From Tateyamaria sp. syn59 (lineage in GTDB: Bacteria; Pseudomonadota; Alphaproteobacteria; Rhodobacterales; Rhodobacteraceae): 64,000 nt of DNA. This document shows, piece after piece, positions 1-7,595 of this stretch; within the stretch, counting starts at the first letter, position 1, and each line of letters opens with the position of its first letter. The notes below the pieces were generated by a model. That model worked only from the letters and a program-made list of their open reading frames with translations, was not told where the DNA came from and ran no database searches. The DNA is taken from the NCBI RefSeq assembly GCF_007995245.1, contig NZ_VCBA01000003.1, positions 251,184 to 315,183 on the forward strand. The letters are read 5' to 3'. A program made the translations under genes and the position numbers.

Positions 1-55
<55 letters not shown>

Positions 56-139
56 ATCGTGCGCGGCGGGATAGACCCAAATGCACCCCCATGCAAGCCC
101 ATTCTGGACGCCAAATGCGCCCTGCGGTACAGAAGCGCC

Positions 140-289
140 ATGGCAGACAAATCCCCTCCCAAGGCAAAGGCGTCAGATGACCGCGAAGCGCGGCTGAAAC
201 AGGCGCTCAAGGCCAACATGGCCAAGCGCAAGGCGCAGGCACGGGCGCGGGCAGAGGCAGGCAAAAAGCAGGAGCAGGACAATGGATAG
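140..289 (+). CDS. small basic protein upstream of murA
   Basis: A 49-residue, strongly charged protein ([10 protein letters not shown] start; Lys/Arg/Ala-rich helix with a run [15 protein letters not shown]; ends EQDNG). A longer reading frame opens at 59, but the MADK start is preferred because the upstream part is Cys/Pro-rich and unlike the rest. Its last eight bases overlap the murA start, which suggests translational coupling. Small proteins of this kind directly before murA are common in Rhodobacterales annotations; I know of no function. It may be a nucleic-acid-binding or helical accessory peptide, but this is inference. Confidence 0.65.
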   Translation: MADKSPPKAKASDDREARLKQALKANMAKRKAQARARAEAGKKQEQDNG

Positions 290-1553
290 CATATTGGTCA
301 AGGGCGGGGGCGCCCTCAATGGGCAGATCCCGATTGCGGGGGCCAAGAACGCTTGCCTGACGCTGATGCCCGCCACGCTGCTCAGTGACGAGCCGCTGAC
401 GCTGACCAACGCGCCGCGCCTGTCGGACATCAAGACGATGACCCAGCTTCTGGCGTCCCTCGGGGCCGAGGTCACGTCGCTGCAGGACGGTAAGGTGCTG
501 GCCATGTCGACCCATGGCGACATCAACACCCGTGCCGAATATGACATCGTGCGCAAGATGCGGGCCTCGAACCTCGTTCTCGGACCGCTTCTGGCACGCG
601 AAGGGCACGCCGAGGTCTCGCTGCCCGGTGGCTGTGCCATTGGGGCACGCCCCATGGACATTCACACCGATGGCCTGACCAAGATGGGGGCCGAGATTGA
701 CCTGCGCGACGGCTACCTGCACGCCAAAGCGGATGGCGGCAAACTCAAGGGCGCGGTGATCGACTTCCCCTTCGCATCTGTTGGCGCCACCGAGAACATC
801 ATGATGGCGGCCACGCTCGCCAAGGGCACAACAGTCATCAACAACGCCGCGCGCGAGCCGGAAATCGTGGACCTCGCCACCTGCCTGCGGGCTATGGGCG
901 CGCAGATCGACGGGGACGGGACCCCCACGATTACCATTCAAGGCGTCGACAAGCTGCACGGCGCCACGCACCGCGTGGTGACCGACAGGATTGAGTTGGG
1001 CACTTACATGCTGGCACCGGCCATTTGCGGGGGTGAGGTGGAACTGCTGGGCGGCAAGATCGACCTGCTCGGCGCATTCTGCGAAAAGCTGGACGCCGCC
1101 GGGATCAACGTTGAGGAAACGGACAAAGGGTTGAAGGTCGCGCGCAAGAACGGGCGCATCCGTGCGGTCGACGTGACCACCGAACCCTTCCCGGGCTTCC
1201 CCACGGACCTGCAGGCGCAGATGATGGCGCTTCTCTGCACGGCTGAGGGCACCTCCGTCCTCGAAGAAAAAATCTTCGAAAACCGCTTCATGCACGCACC
1301 GGAACTCATGCGCATGGGGGCCGACATCGACGTACAGGGCGGCACGGCCACGGTCACGGGCGTCGAAAAGCTCAAGGGCGCGCCGGTCATGGCGACCGAC
1401 CTGCGGGCGAGCGTAAGCCTGATCCTCGCGGGCCTCGCCGCCGAGGGAGAAACACGGGTCGCCCGCGTCTACCACCTCGACCGCGGCTACGAACATGTGG
1501 TCCGCAAATTGTCGGGCGTGGGCGCCAATATCGAACGGATCGCGGGGGACTGA
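282..1553 (+). CDS. murA: UDP-N-acetylglucosamine 1-carboxyvinyltransferase
   Basis: Catalyses enolpyruvyl transfer from phosphoenolpyruvate to UDP-N-acetylglucosamine, the first committed step of peptidoglycan synthesis in the cytoplasm. The 423-residue length fits the family. The N-terminus carries the substrate-binding AGAKNA motif (Lys22) and the loop [11 protein letters not shown] holds the catalytic Cys118 (equivalent to E. coli Cys115, the residue alkylated by fosfomycin). The EPSP-synthase-like inside-out alpha/beta barrel repeats extend along the whole protein. The stop codon overlaps the start of the following DUF2948 gene (TGATG), so the two are probably cotranslated. Confidence 0.97.
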   Translation: MDSILVKGGGALNGQIPIAGAKNACLTLMPATLLSDEPLTLTNAPRLSDIKTMTQLLASLGAEVTSLQDGKVLAMSTHGDINTRAEYDIVRKMRASNLVLGPLLAREGHAEVSLPGGCAIGARPMDIHTDGLTKMGAEIDLRDGYLHAKADGGKLKGAVIDFPFASVGATENIMMAATLAKGTTVINNAAREPEIVDLATCLRAMGAQIDGDGTPTITIQGVDKLHGATHRVVTDRIELGTYMLAPAICGGEVELLGGKIDLLGAFCEKLDAAGINVEETDKGLKVARKNGRIRAVDVTTEPFPGFPTDLQAQMMALLCTAEGTSVLEEKIFENRFMHAPELMRMGADIDVQGGTATVTGVEKLKGAPVMATDLRASVSLILAGLAAEGETRVARVYHLDRGYEHVVRKLSGVGANIERIAGD

Positions 1554-2020
1554 TGCAGGACGCACGGTTTGAAGACGGGCGCGAGGCGCCCCTGAACCTT
1601 GGCGCGCTGGACGTGGACGACCTGCAGGTGATCTCGTCACTGGCGCAGGACGCGGTGTTCCCGGTGACAGAGATGACATGGGACCGCAAGGCGCACCGCT
1701 TCGGCCTGCTGCTCAACCGCTTCCGCTGGGAGGATCAGGGCACGAGCCGGCACGCCCCCGAACGGGTGCAGTCGGTGCTAGCCTTCGACACGGTGTTGCG
1801 CGTGGCAAGCCAAGGCGTAGACCGCTCGGACAAGGATGTGATCCTGTCGCTTCTCTCGGTGACCTTTGACGCGGGCGAGGACGGCAGCGGCGACATCCTC
1901 CTGACGCTCGCAGGCGACGGCGCGATCCGGCTCTCGGTCGAAGCCATCGACGTGACGCTCAAGGACGTGACGCGGCCCTACAAGGCGCCCTCCAAATCCG
2001 TGCCGCAGCACGATGACTGA
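1553..2020 (+). CDS. DUF2948 family protein
   Basis: A 155-residue protein starting [16 protein letters not shown] and containing a WDRKAHRFGLLLNRFRWED segment that I associate with the DUF2948 family of alphaproteobacteria. No catalytic motif, signal peptide or membrane segment is visible. Its start shares one base with the murA stop, and its end overlaps the next gene by eight bases, so murA, this gene and the acetyltransferase form one transcription unit. The family is typically found between murA and hisD in Rhodobacterales; the biochemical role is unknown to me. Confidence 0.8.
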   Translation: MQDARFEDGREAPLNLGALDVDDLQVISSLAQDAVFPVTEMTWDRKAHRFGLLLNRFRWEDQGTSRHAPERVQSVLAFDTVLRVASQGVDRSDKDVILSLLSVTFDAGEDGSGDILLTLAGDGAIRLSVEAIDVTLKDVTRPYKAPSKSVPQHDD

Positions 2021-2513
2021 GCCAGCCGTGCGCCGCCTGACCGGCGCAGATGCGCCGGACTGGCAACGCTTGCGGCTCGAAGCCCTTTCAACCTACCCCG
2101 AAGCGTTCCTGACGACGTACGACGAGGCGGCGGCGGTTCCGGTGGGCACCATCGCGGAGCGGCTGGATACGGGCCACACCTTCGGCGTTTTTCAGAACGC
2201 AGCGCTCGTGGGCATTGGCAGCCTGATCCGATTGGCGAAAGAGCAAACGAAGCACCGGGCCGAGTTGGGCGCATTCTTCGTTCAGTCCGGCGCGCAAGGC
2301 AGTGGCGCCGCGCGGTCGCTGTTCGACGGCATCGCCCAAGCTGCCGTTGAGGTGGGCATCCGCCAAATTGAACTCTATGTCGCGTCGAGCAACGCGCGCG
2401 CCATCTCGTTCTACACCCGCGCAGGTTTCCGTGAGGTGGGACAGATCCCAAACGCAACGCTCAGCAATGGCGTGTCCGAAACCGACCTGATCATGGTGCG
2501 CGACCTGTCGTAA
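2013..2513 (+). CDS. GNAT family N-acetyltransferase
   Basis: A 166-residue protein with the Gcn5-related fold: the acetyl-CoA-binding motif A is seen as SGAQGSGAARSLFDG around residues 92-106 and the C-terminal part NARAISFYTRAGFREVG is the usual motif B region. The acceptor substrate cannot be predicted. The gene starts inside the DUF2948 gene and is therefore the third member of the murA unit. Its TAA stop codon is part of a palindromic repeat (2510-2531), so the repeat may have set the present 3' end of the gene. Confidence 0.85.
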   Translation: MTEPAVRRLTGADAPDWQRLRLEALSTYPEAFLTTYDEAAAVPVGTIAERLDTGHTFGVFQNAALVGIGSLIRLAKEQTKHRAELGAFFVQSGAQGSGAARSLFDGIAQAAVEVGIRQIELYVASSNARAISFYTRAGFREVGQIPNATLSNGVSETDLIMVRDLS

Positions 2514-2555
2514 GGCGGATCCTGATCCGCCGGGCGCACGGAACGTGCGCCTTAC
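2510..2555. repeat. inverted pair of GTAAGGCG-type palindromes
   Basis: Two hairpins lie back to back. The first (2510-2531) is GTAA followed by arms GGCGGATC/GATCCGCC around CT-type bases; the second (2533-2555) has arms GGCGCAC/GTGCGCC and ends CTTAC, so it is the same element in the opposite direction with a different stem. The first copy is base-for-base identical to the one at 25088-25109. Such pairs resemble REP/BIME elements and can act as bidirectional terminators; function here is inference. Confidence 0.75.
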
Positions 2556-2653
2556 TCCAGCGCCCACGGAAAGCTCTGTATCTAAAGTGTGTGCCTGCCT
2601 TGCAGCAATCCAGCCAAATCGGATGACTGTTTGCAGCCGAAATTGACACGGCG

Positions 2654-3040
2654 ATGGATAGTGGACTAGCGATTCAGCCGGTTGTTGTCTCAGTGGAGAC
2701 TAAATTGGCTGGCGCCTTCGCAATTGTGCTCTTTGTTCCTGTGGTAGTGGTAGCTTTGGCATTTGCTGTTTTCCGAGGCTTGGCACTGTCGCATGGTTTT
2801 CGGCCGTTGGTCATGTCTGGAAGTCTGTGGTTGGCGGCTTTGTTTTATTGGTTGTTTCGGACCGCGAGCGGCTGTGAACCGCCGCCACAAGGTCAAAGCG
2901 ATACTGGATGCGGTTTTGCCTCATCTATCGGATCACTCGAGACACTTAGTATTTGCGGCGCGATAGTGGGATCCGTTTTGGTCCTAGCATATTGGCTGTT
3001 AAGAGCGCGGACGCCTCCGTCAGACTCTGGTGAGCTTTAG
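2654..3040 (+). CDS. hypothetical membrane protein
   Basis: A 128-residue protein with three hydrophobic segments: roughly residues 17-43 (AIVLFVPVVVVALAF), 52-68 (LVMSGSLWLAALFYWLF) and 97-117 (ICGAIVGSVLVLAYWLL). The loop between the second and third segment is Cys/Pro/Gly-rich. The reading frame is AT-richer than its neighbours and stands alone between the murA unit and hisD, so it may be a recent arrival. I recognise no family. It could also be a non-coding stretch by chance open, but the clean membrane topology speaks for a real gene. Confidence 0.5.
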   Translation: MDSGLAIQPVVVSVETKLAGAFAIVLFVPVVVVALAFAVFRGLALSHGFRPLVMSGSLWLAALFYWLFRTASGCEPPPQGQSDTGCGFASSIGSLETLSICGAIVGSVLVLAYWLLRARTPPSDSGEL

Positions 3041-3165
3041 CATTCGGGTTGTCCACTTCGCTGCATTTGGCCAACCTACGAAAACCCGAAGATACATCGC
3101 GGCGCGTCCCCCTTGAGGCCACCCAACCTCCCCGCTATGTCCCCCGTCAGCCGGAAAGGACGCCC

Positions 3166-4467
3166 ATGCCCCAGTTTCTCGACCACAGCGACGCCGATTT
3201 CGAAGCGCGATTCACCGCACTTCTCAACGCCAAGCGTGAGGACAGCCCGGACGTCGATGCCGTCGTCGCAGACATCATCGCCGATGTGCGCGCGCGGGGC
3301 GACGCAGCCGTCATAGAACTGACCGAGAAATTCGACCGGATCGCCCTGACCCCGGATACCCTGCGCATCAGCGCCGATGAGGTGGCACTAGCCATCGAAG
3401 AGGTCAGCGCAGAAGACTGCGCCGCCCTCACCCTCGCCGCTGACCGCATCCGCGCCTATCACGAACGCCAAATGCCCGAAGACGCCCAGTGGACGGACAC
3501 GGCGGGCGCCACCCTCGGCTGGCGCTGGACTCCGGTGTCCGCAGCCGGTCTCTATGTCCCCGGCGGGCTGGCGACTTACCCGTCCTCGGTCCTGATGAAT
3601 GCCATTCCGGCCAAGGTCGCAGGGGTAGGGCGGCTCGCCATCACGGTTCCCACGCCCGATGGCGCCATCAACCCGCTGGTCCTTCTCGCTGCCCAACTGG
3701 CAGGCGTGGACGAAATCTACCGCATCGGCGGCGCACAAGCGATCGCGGCCCTCGCCTACGGCACCGACACCATCGCGCCGGTGGACAAGATCACCGGCCC
3801 CGGCAACGCCTTTGTCGCCGCCGCCAAGCGGCGCGTCTTCGGCAAGGTCGGCATCGACATGATCGCAGGCCCGTCCGAGATTCTGATCATTGCAGATGGC
3901 GACAACGATCCCGACTGGATCGCCCTCGACCTGCTCAGCCAGGCCGAACATGACGAAAGCGCGCAATCGTTGCTGATGACGACCGATCCCGCACTTGGCC
4001 GCGCCGTGGCAGAGGCGGTCAACACCCGGCTCGAAACGCTCGAACGCCGCGCCATCGCAGGCGCAAGCTGGCGCGACTTCGGTGCCATCATCACTGTGCC
4101 CGACCTCGACACCGCCGTGGCCCTGTCGGACCGCATCGCGCCCGAACACCTCGAACTTTGCGTCGCCGACCCCGTGGCGCTGTCGGAAAAGATCACCCAT
4201 GCAGGGGCCATATTCCTCGGCCAATGGACGCCCGAGGCCATCGGCGACTATATCGGCGGCCCCAACCACGTGCTGCCCACGGCCCGCTCGGCGCGCTTCT
4301 CTTCCGGCCTGTCGGTCATGGATTTCGTCAAGCGCACGACGTTGGCCCAGATGACCCCCGACGCCCTGCGCGCCATTGGACCCGGAGCCGAACGGTTGGC
4401 AGCGTCCGAAAGTCTTGAAGCGCATGGGCTGTCGGTGACGGCGCGTTTGCGCAAGCTGAACGGATAG
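3166..4467 (+). CDS. hisD: histidinol dehydrogenase
   Basis: Performs the last two steps of histidine synthesis, oxidising L-histidinol through histidinal to L-histidine with two NAD and a zinc ion. The 433-residue protein carries the family landmarks GLYVPGG, IAGPSE, LSQAEHD (zinc ligands Gln and His), APEHLEL (Glu-His general base pair) and GPNHVLPT. An upstream extension of the frame to 3049 exists, but the start at 3166 is chosen because GGAAAGGA lies six bases before it and the family begins at this point. It is probably transcribed on its own and ends in a terminator-like hairpin. Confidence 0.96.
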   Translation: MPQFLDHSDADFEARFTALLNAKREDSPDVDAVVADIIADVRARGDAAVIELTEKFDRIALTPDTLRISADEVALAIEEVSAEDCAALTLAADRIRAYHERQMPEDAQWTDTAGATLGWRWTPVSAAGLYVPGGLATYPSSVLMNAIPAKVAGVGRLAITVPTPDGAINPLVLLAAQLAGVDEIYRIGGAQAIAALAYGTDTIAPVDKITGPGNAFVAAAKRRVFGKVGIDMIAGPSEILIIADGDNDPDWIALDLLSQAEHDESAQSLLMTTDPALGRAVAEAVNTRLETLERRAIAGASWRDFGAIITVPDLDTAVALSDRIAPEHLELCVADPVALSEKITHAGAIFLGQWTPEAIGDYIGGPNHVLPTARSARFSSGLSVMDFVKRTTLAQMTPDALRAIGPGAERLAASESLEAHGLSVTARLRKLNG

Positions 4468-4468
4468 A

Positions 4469-4521
4469 GGGGGGCCAGCCCCCCGGCTGCGCCTCCCCCC
4501 GAGGTATTTATGGCCAGAAGA
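4469..4521 (+). terminator. hairpin plus conserved GAGGTATTT / AGAAGAA tail
   Basis: Directly after hisD there is a strong hairpin GGGGGGC-CA-GCCCCCC (4469-4484), then a C-rich stretch CCCCCCGAGGTATTTATGG and an AGAAGAA end. It lacks a long T-run but sits where a terminator is expected. The tail recurs in diverged form at 43129-43171 (minus) and 54503-54552 (plus), so this is a repeated intergenic element. Confidence 0.6.
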
Positions 4522-4627
4522 AATGGGCATGTCCGCGCTTGGAAAATGAGACGCGCGCCATTGTGTTGCCCGCCGCCAGACCCTAAGCATTGCGAAAGAT
4601 TGTTTCGTTGCCGAAGGCTCGCGCGCC

Positions 4628-5107
4628 ATGACCCGTATTGCCCGCATCACACTGGATGATGCCAACCTGCCCCCTCCAACGCCCGAGATCGAACAGGAAC
4701 GCAAGGTGGCGATGTTTGATCTTCTGGAGGACAACACCTTTGTCCTGCCCGGCCGTGACGGGCGCGAGGTGCCCGCGGGTCCCTACCACGTGGGCCTGTC
4801 CATCCGTGACAAGCGCCTTGTTTTTGATGTGCTGACCGAAGCGGAAGAGAAGGCCGCAGAGTTCCACCTGTCCCTCGGCCCCTTTCGCCAAGTGGTCAAG
4901 GATTACTTCCAAATCTGCGAAAGCTATTTCGAGGCAGTCAAGAAGCTGCCGCCTTCCCAGATCGAAACCATCGACATGGCCCGCCGCGGCATCCACAACG
5001 AGGGCAGCCGCGTGCTGCAGGAACGGCTGGAAGGCAAGGCCGAGGTGGATACCGACACCGCCCGCCGCCTCTTCACCCTGATCTGCGTGCTGCATTTCGG
5101 CGGATAG
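4628..5107 (+). CDS. UPF0262 family protein
   Basis: A 159-residue protein beginning MTRIARITLDDANLP with the conserved stretch EIEQERKVAMFDLLEDN and a C-terminal segment ARRLFTLICVLHFGG; this is the alphaproteobacterial UPF0262 family. No signal peptide, membrane segment or recognised active site is seen. It follows hisD and its stop codon directly abuts the start of the phosphatase gene (TAGATG). This hisD / UPF0262 / phosphatase order is a Rhodobacterales signature. Function unknown. Confidence 0.88.
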   Translation: MTRIARITLDDANLPPPTPEIEQERKVAMFDLLEDNTFVLPGRDGREVPAGPYHVGLSIRDKRLVFDVLTEAEEKAAEFHLSLGPFRQVVKDYFQICESYFEAVKKLPPSQIETIDMARRGIHNEGSRVLQERLEGKAEVDTDTARRLFTLICVLHFGG

Positions 5108-5569
5108 ATGACCGAAACGCTGCCCCAATCCATCCTCTTCTGCTGCGACCACAACGCGGTCCGCTCCCCCATGGCCGAGGGGATCATGAAGAAGTTCTAT
5201 GGCACCGGCACCTATGTGCAATCGGTGGGGGTCAAGAACGACATGGAGATCGACGGATTTTCGATCGCCGTTTGCCAGGAACTGGGCGTCGAGTTGAGCC
5301 GCCACCGCTCGCGCAGCTTTGACGAGATGGAGGATTGGGGCGACGATCTGTCCTCGTTCGATCTGGTGGTGGCGCTCAGCCCGGCCAGTCAGCGTCGCGC
5401 CCTGGAGTTGACGCGATACTTTCACCTCGATGTTGAGTACTGGCCCATCCTGGATCCGACTGGCCTGGGTGAAACGCGTGAGGCCAAGCTGGAAAGCTAC
5501 CGCGCGGCGCGCGACCAGATCATAAAGCGACTCACCGACAGGTGGGGCGGTGGAACGGAGGTGACGTGA
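5108..5569 (+). CDS. low molecular weight protein-tyrosine phosphatase family
   Basis: A 153-residue member of the low molecular weight phosphatase / arsenate reductase fold. The phosphate-binding loop is CDHNAVRS, giving Cys13-x5-Arg19-Ser20, and the general-acid aspartate is in the WPILDPTG segment near residue 117. The family dephosphorylates phosphotyrosine or reduces arsenate; which one applies here is open, and no arsenic resistance genes are nearby. It overlaps the following gene by one base. In related genomes infA often follows; here it does not. Confidence 0.85.
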   Translation: MTETLPQSILFCCDHNAVRSPMAEGIMKKFYGTGTYVQSVGVKNDMEIDGFSIAVCQELGVELSRHRSRSFDEMEDWGDDLSSFDLVVALSPASQRRALELTRYFHLDVEYWPILDPTGLGETREAKLESYRAARDQIIKRLTDRWGGGTEVT

Positions 5570-5961
5570 TGGACGTGGTGCACCGCTATTTAGAGGCGTT
5601 CAATGCCGGCGATATCGACAGGATGCTTGATTGTCTCACGGAAGACATCGCGCACCACGTGAACGAAGGGCAGGTGCGCACCGGCAAGGCGCTCTTTCGC
5701 GACTTCTGCCAGCATATGAGCCGCTGCTACGCCGAGACCCTGACCGACATGGTGGTCTTTGCGACGCCAGACGGCACACGGGCCGCGGCGGAGTACACGG
5801 TCAACGGCACCTATCTGCAAACCGACGCAGGCCTGCCCGAAGCGCATGGCCAGACCTACTGCCTGCCCGCCGGATCCTTCTTTGACATCCGCGACCGGCG
5901 CATCGCCCGGGTCACCACCTATTACAACCTCGCTGACTGGATCCGTCAGGTCCGCGCATGA
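5569..5961 (+). CDS. SnoaL-like / NTF2-fold protein
   Basis: A 130-residue protein beginning MDVVHRYLEAFNAGDIDRM, the typical first helix of SnoaL/ketosteroid-isomerase-like cone-fold proteins, and containing the usual VNEGQVRTGKALFRDF and TVNGTYLQTDAG strands. The start at 5569 is preferred to an earlier one at 5542 because GGAGG is correctly spaced and it gives one-base coupling to the phosphatase gene. The family binds small hydrophobic ligands or catalyses isomerisation/hydration; substrate unknown. Its stop overlaps the next gene (ATGA). Confidence 0.8.
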   Translation: MDVVHRYLEAFNAGDIDRMLDCLTEDIAHHVNEGQVRTGKALFRDFCQHMSRCYAETLTDMVVFATPDGTRAAAEYTVNGTYLQTDAGLPEAHGQTYCLPAGSFFDIRDRRIARVTTYYNLADWIRQVRA

Positions 5962-6539
5962 AGGTCGCAACGCTCACCGGGCCCGACATCGCCGATGCGC
6001 TCGATGATCTGGCCCGCCTGCGCCTCGCCGTGTTCCGGGACTGGCCCTACCTTTACGAGGGCGACTTCACCTACGAACGCCGCTACCTCGAGGTTTACGA
6101 GCAAAGCAACCGCGCCATAATCGTGGCCGTCTACGACGGCGACTGGATGGTGGGGGCGGCCACGGCAGCACCGCTGGCCGAGCATGCGGATGCGTTCTTT
6201 GACGCCTTCGCAGGCACCGACATCAACATCGACACCTGCTTTTACTGCGGTGAAAGCGTTCTATTGCCGCGCTTCCGGGGACAGGGCTATGGGCATGCCT
6301 TCTTTGATGCGCGCGAAGAGCATGCGCAGGCGCTGGGCTATACGCAGATGTGCTTTGCCGCCGTCGTACGCCCGCCCGACCACCCGCTGAAACCCCGCGC
6401 CTACCGCTCGCTCGAGCCGTTCTGGGAAGGGCGGGGATATGTCCGTATGCCCGGTGTGATCGCGCACTTCCCATGGAAAGACGTCGATCAGGCAGTCGAG
6501 ACCGAAAAGCCGCTGCAATTCTGGATCAAGGACCTGTAG
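5958..6539 (+). CDS. GNAT family N-acetyltransferase
   Basis: A 193-residue acetyltransferase-fold protein with acetyl-CoA motif FRGQGYGHAFFDARE around residues 105-120. It is the last gene of the UPF0262 / phosphatase / SnoaL / GNAT unit and starts inside the SnoaL stop codon. The acceptor is not predictable. It is not closely similar to the GNAT at 2013-2513; the central strands differ and this one has a longer N-terminal part (DWPYLYEGDFTYERRYLEVY). Confidence 0.85.
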   Translation: MKVATLTGPDIADALDDLARLRLAVFRDWPYLYEGDFTYERRYLEVYEQSNRAIIVAVYDGDWMVGAATAAPLAEHADAFFDAFAGTDINIDTCFYCGESVLLPRFRGQGYGHAFFDAREEHAQALGYTQMCFAAVVRPPDHPLKPRAYRSLEPFWEGRGYVRMPGVIAHFPWKDVDQAVETEKPLQFWIKDL

Positions 6540-6540
6540 C

Positions 6541-6900
6541 TCAGGTGCACTGGCGTGCGGCGCTGTCGCTGTAGGTTTTCCAGCGGGTCCAGAACCGCTC
6601 GTCCGCCGGACGATCGGATTGGCGCACCTCTTGGGCCAGTTGCGGGTTGCTGAAGAACCCCGCACCGCGGCGTTGTTCGTCCCCGCGTAGCGACTGGTTG
6701 GCGACGGCCTGCACGCAGCCGCAGCGCGCGCGGCTGGCCTGGCTGCGACCCCCGCTCCGACAGGCGGAATAGATCGGGCCGGTGGCAAACAGGACAGCAT
6801 TGCCGGGCACAGCGCGCGTGCTTGAGTAGGAAGAGCCACCGCCGCACGCGCTCAGGCCCAACATGGCGGCACCCGCCAGGATCGTGATCGAGAGTTTCAT
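6541..6900 (-). CDS. small Cys-rich lipoprotein
   Basis: A 119-residue protein with a lipoprotein signal: MKLSITILAGAAMLGLSAC, lipobox LSAC with Cys19 as lipidation site, then a GGGSS linker. The mature part has several cysteines (YSACRSGG, ARCGCVQAV, final RQCT) that could form disulfides in the periplasm. Proteins of this type in Roseobacters are often labelled arginine transporter, a label I would not trust: there is no membrane-spanning region. It ends one base from the convergent acetyltransferase gene. Confidence 0.7.
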   Translation of the reverse strand: MKLSITILAGAAMLGLSACGGGSSYSSTRAVPGNAVLFATGPIYSACRSGGRSQASRARCGCVQAVANQSLRGDEQRRGAGFFSNPQLAQEVRQSDRPADERFWTRWKTYSDSAARQCT

Positions 6901-7132
6901 GGTTCTGCTCGTGTCTGCTCTGGCGGGTTGTCCCGCTCTGGATGGATCAAGTTATGCCGCAAGCCGATTGCAAGGGCAATTCACACCCGCGTGCCGCCTC
7001 AACCCGTGCGCGCAGCGCTTGGGGCTGTATTTCGGAAGACTTTTAAGGAAAAACCTCGCCGATCCACGGGACGTTGATTTGACCGAACTGATCCGTCTGG
7101 CTATGTCATTTGCAAAAGACCGGAGAGCAGAC

Positions 7133-7258
7133 ATGACCCGCACCCGCCTGATCCTTCTGGCCATCGTGGCCGCAACCGCCCTGACCGCCTGTGAAACAGC
7201 CAAAGGCGTTGGGCGCGACATCACCCGTGCGGCAGATGCGGTGGACCGAGCGCTTTAA
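7133..7258 (+). CDS. entericidin-type small lipoprotein
   Basis: A 41-residue protein, MTRTRLILLAIVAATALTAC followed by ETAKGVGRDITRAADAVDR. Lipobox LTAC, Cys20. The mature part matches the entericidin A/B family (small membrane lipoproteins, of which EcnB is the bacteriolytic member in enterobacteria); in alphaproteobacteria they are common, stress-related envelope lipoproteins of unclear role. The frame can be extended upstream to 6863 but the short start has GGAGAG seven bases before it and the full signal sequence. Confidence 0.8.
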   Translation: MTRTRLILLAIVAATALTACETAKGVGRDITRAADAVDRAL

Positions 7259-7595
7259 GAGGTCGCTGTAAGTTGCGTATTCACTGCGCACTGCTCGACT
7301 GGGTCAAATGCACCCGTAGGGCGGGGTTCACCCCGCCGTACTGATTAAACATCCCAAACGAACCATCGTTCTGCTCACCCCAGCGCGGAATCAAGGGCGC
7401 CAGCCCGCCGCGCATCCATTGCCCGGCAGGCGATTTGTCAAAGCGAAATCTGCCGAGAGGGGGCAGGCCCTCCCGCGGCCGGTCGATTTGGCCGATCTTG
7501 GTGCGCCGGTGAAACGGAAGATGGACCTGGCAGCCATAAAGTGCTGCCGAACAAAGGTTGGATCGACAGCCAAGGGCCTGCTGATGCGCGGCTGG
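7259..7595. other. gene-free stretch
   Basis: Between the entericidin-type gene and the end of the minus-strand hypothetical gene. It holds the palindrome at 7316-7341 and otherwise only an open frame (7419 onward, plus) that runs into the antisense side of the next gene; its translation has no recognisable domain. I see no RNA gene or clear promoter. Confidence 0.5.
7316..7341. repeat. GTAGGGCG-type palindrome
   Basis: Arms GGCGGGG and CCCCGCC around a TTCA loop, preceded by GTAG and followed by GTAC. It resembles the GTAAGGCG elements at 2510, 25088 and 53414 in size and outer bases but has its own stem sequence. Confidence 0.55.

Noticed and set aside
207-1679. Long minus-strand open frame of 490 codons across murA
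   Set aside because: It is the antisense shadow of murA in GC-rich sequence; its translation is Arg/His/Gly-rich without domains.
3388-4737. Minus-strand open frame of 449 codons across hisD
   Set aside because: Antisense shadow of hisD with no recognisable domain.
5108-5569. Calling the phosphatase gene arsC
   Set aside because: The active-site loop fits both arsenate reductase and tyrosine phosphatase, and no arsenic genes are nearby.
6863-7132. Extended N-terminus of the entericidin-type gene
   Set aside because: The upstream part lacks a start signal and would bury the lipoprotein signal; the short form is complete.
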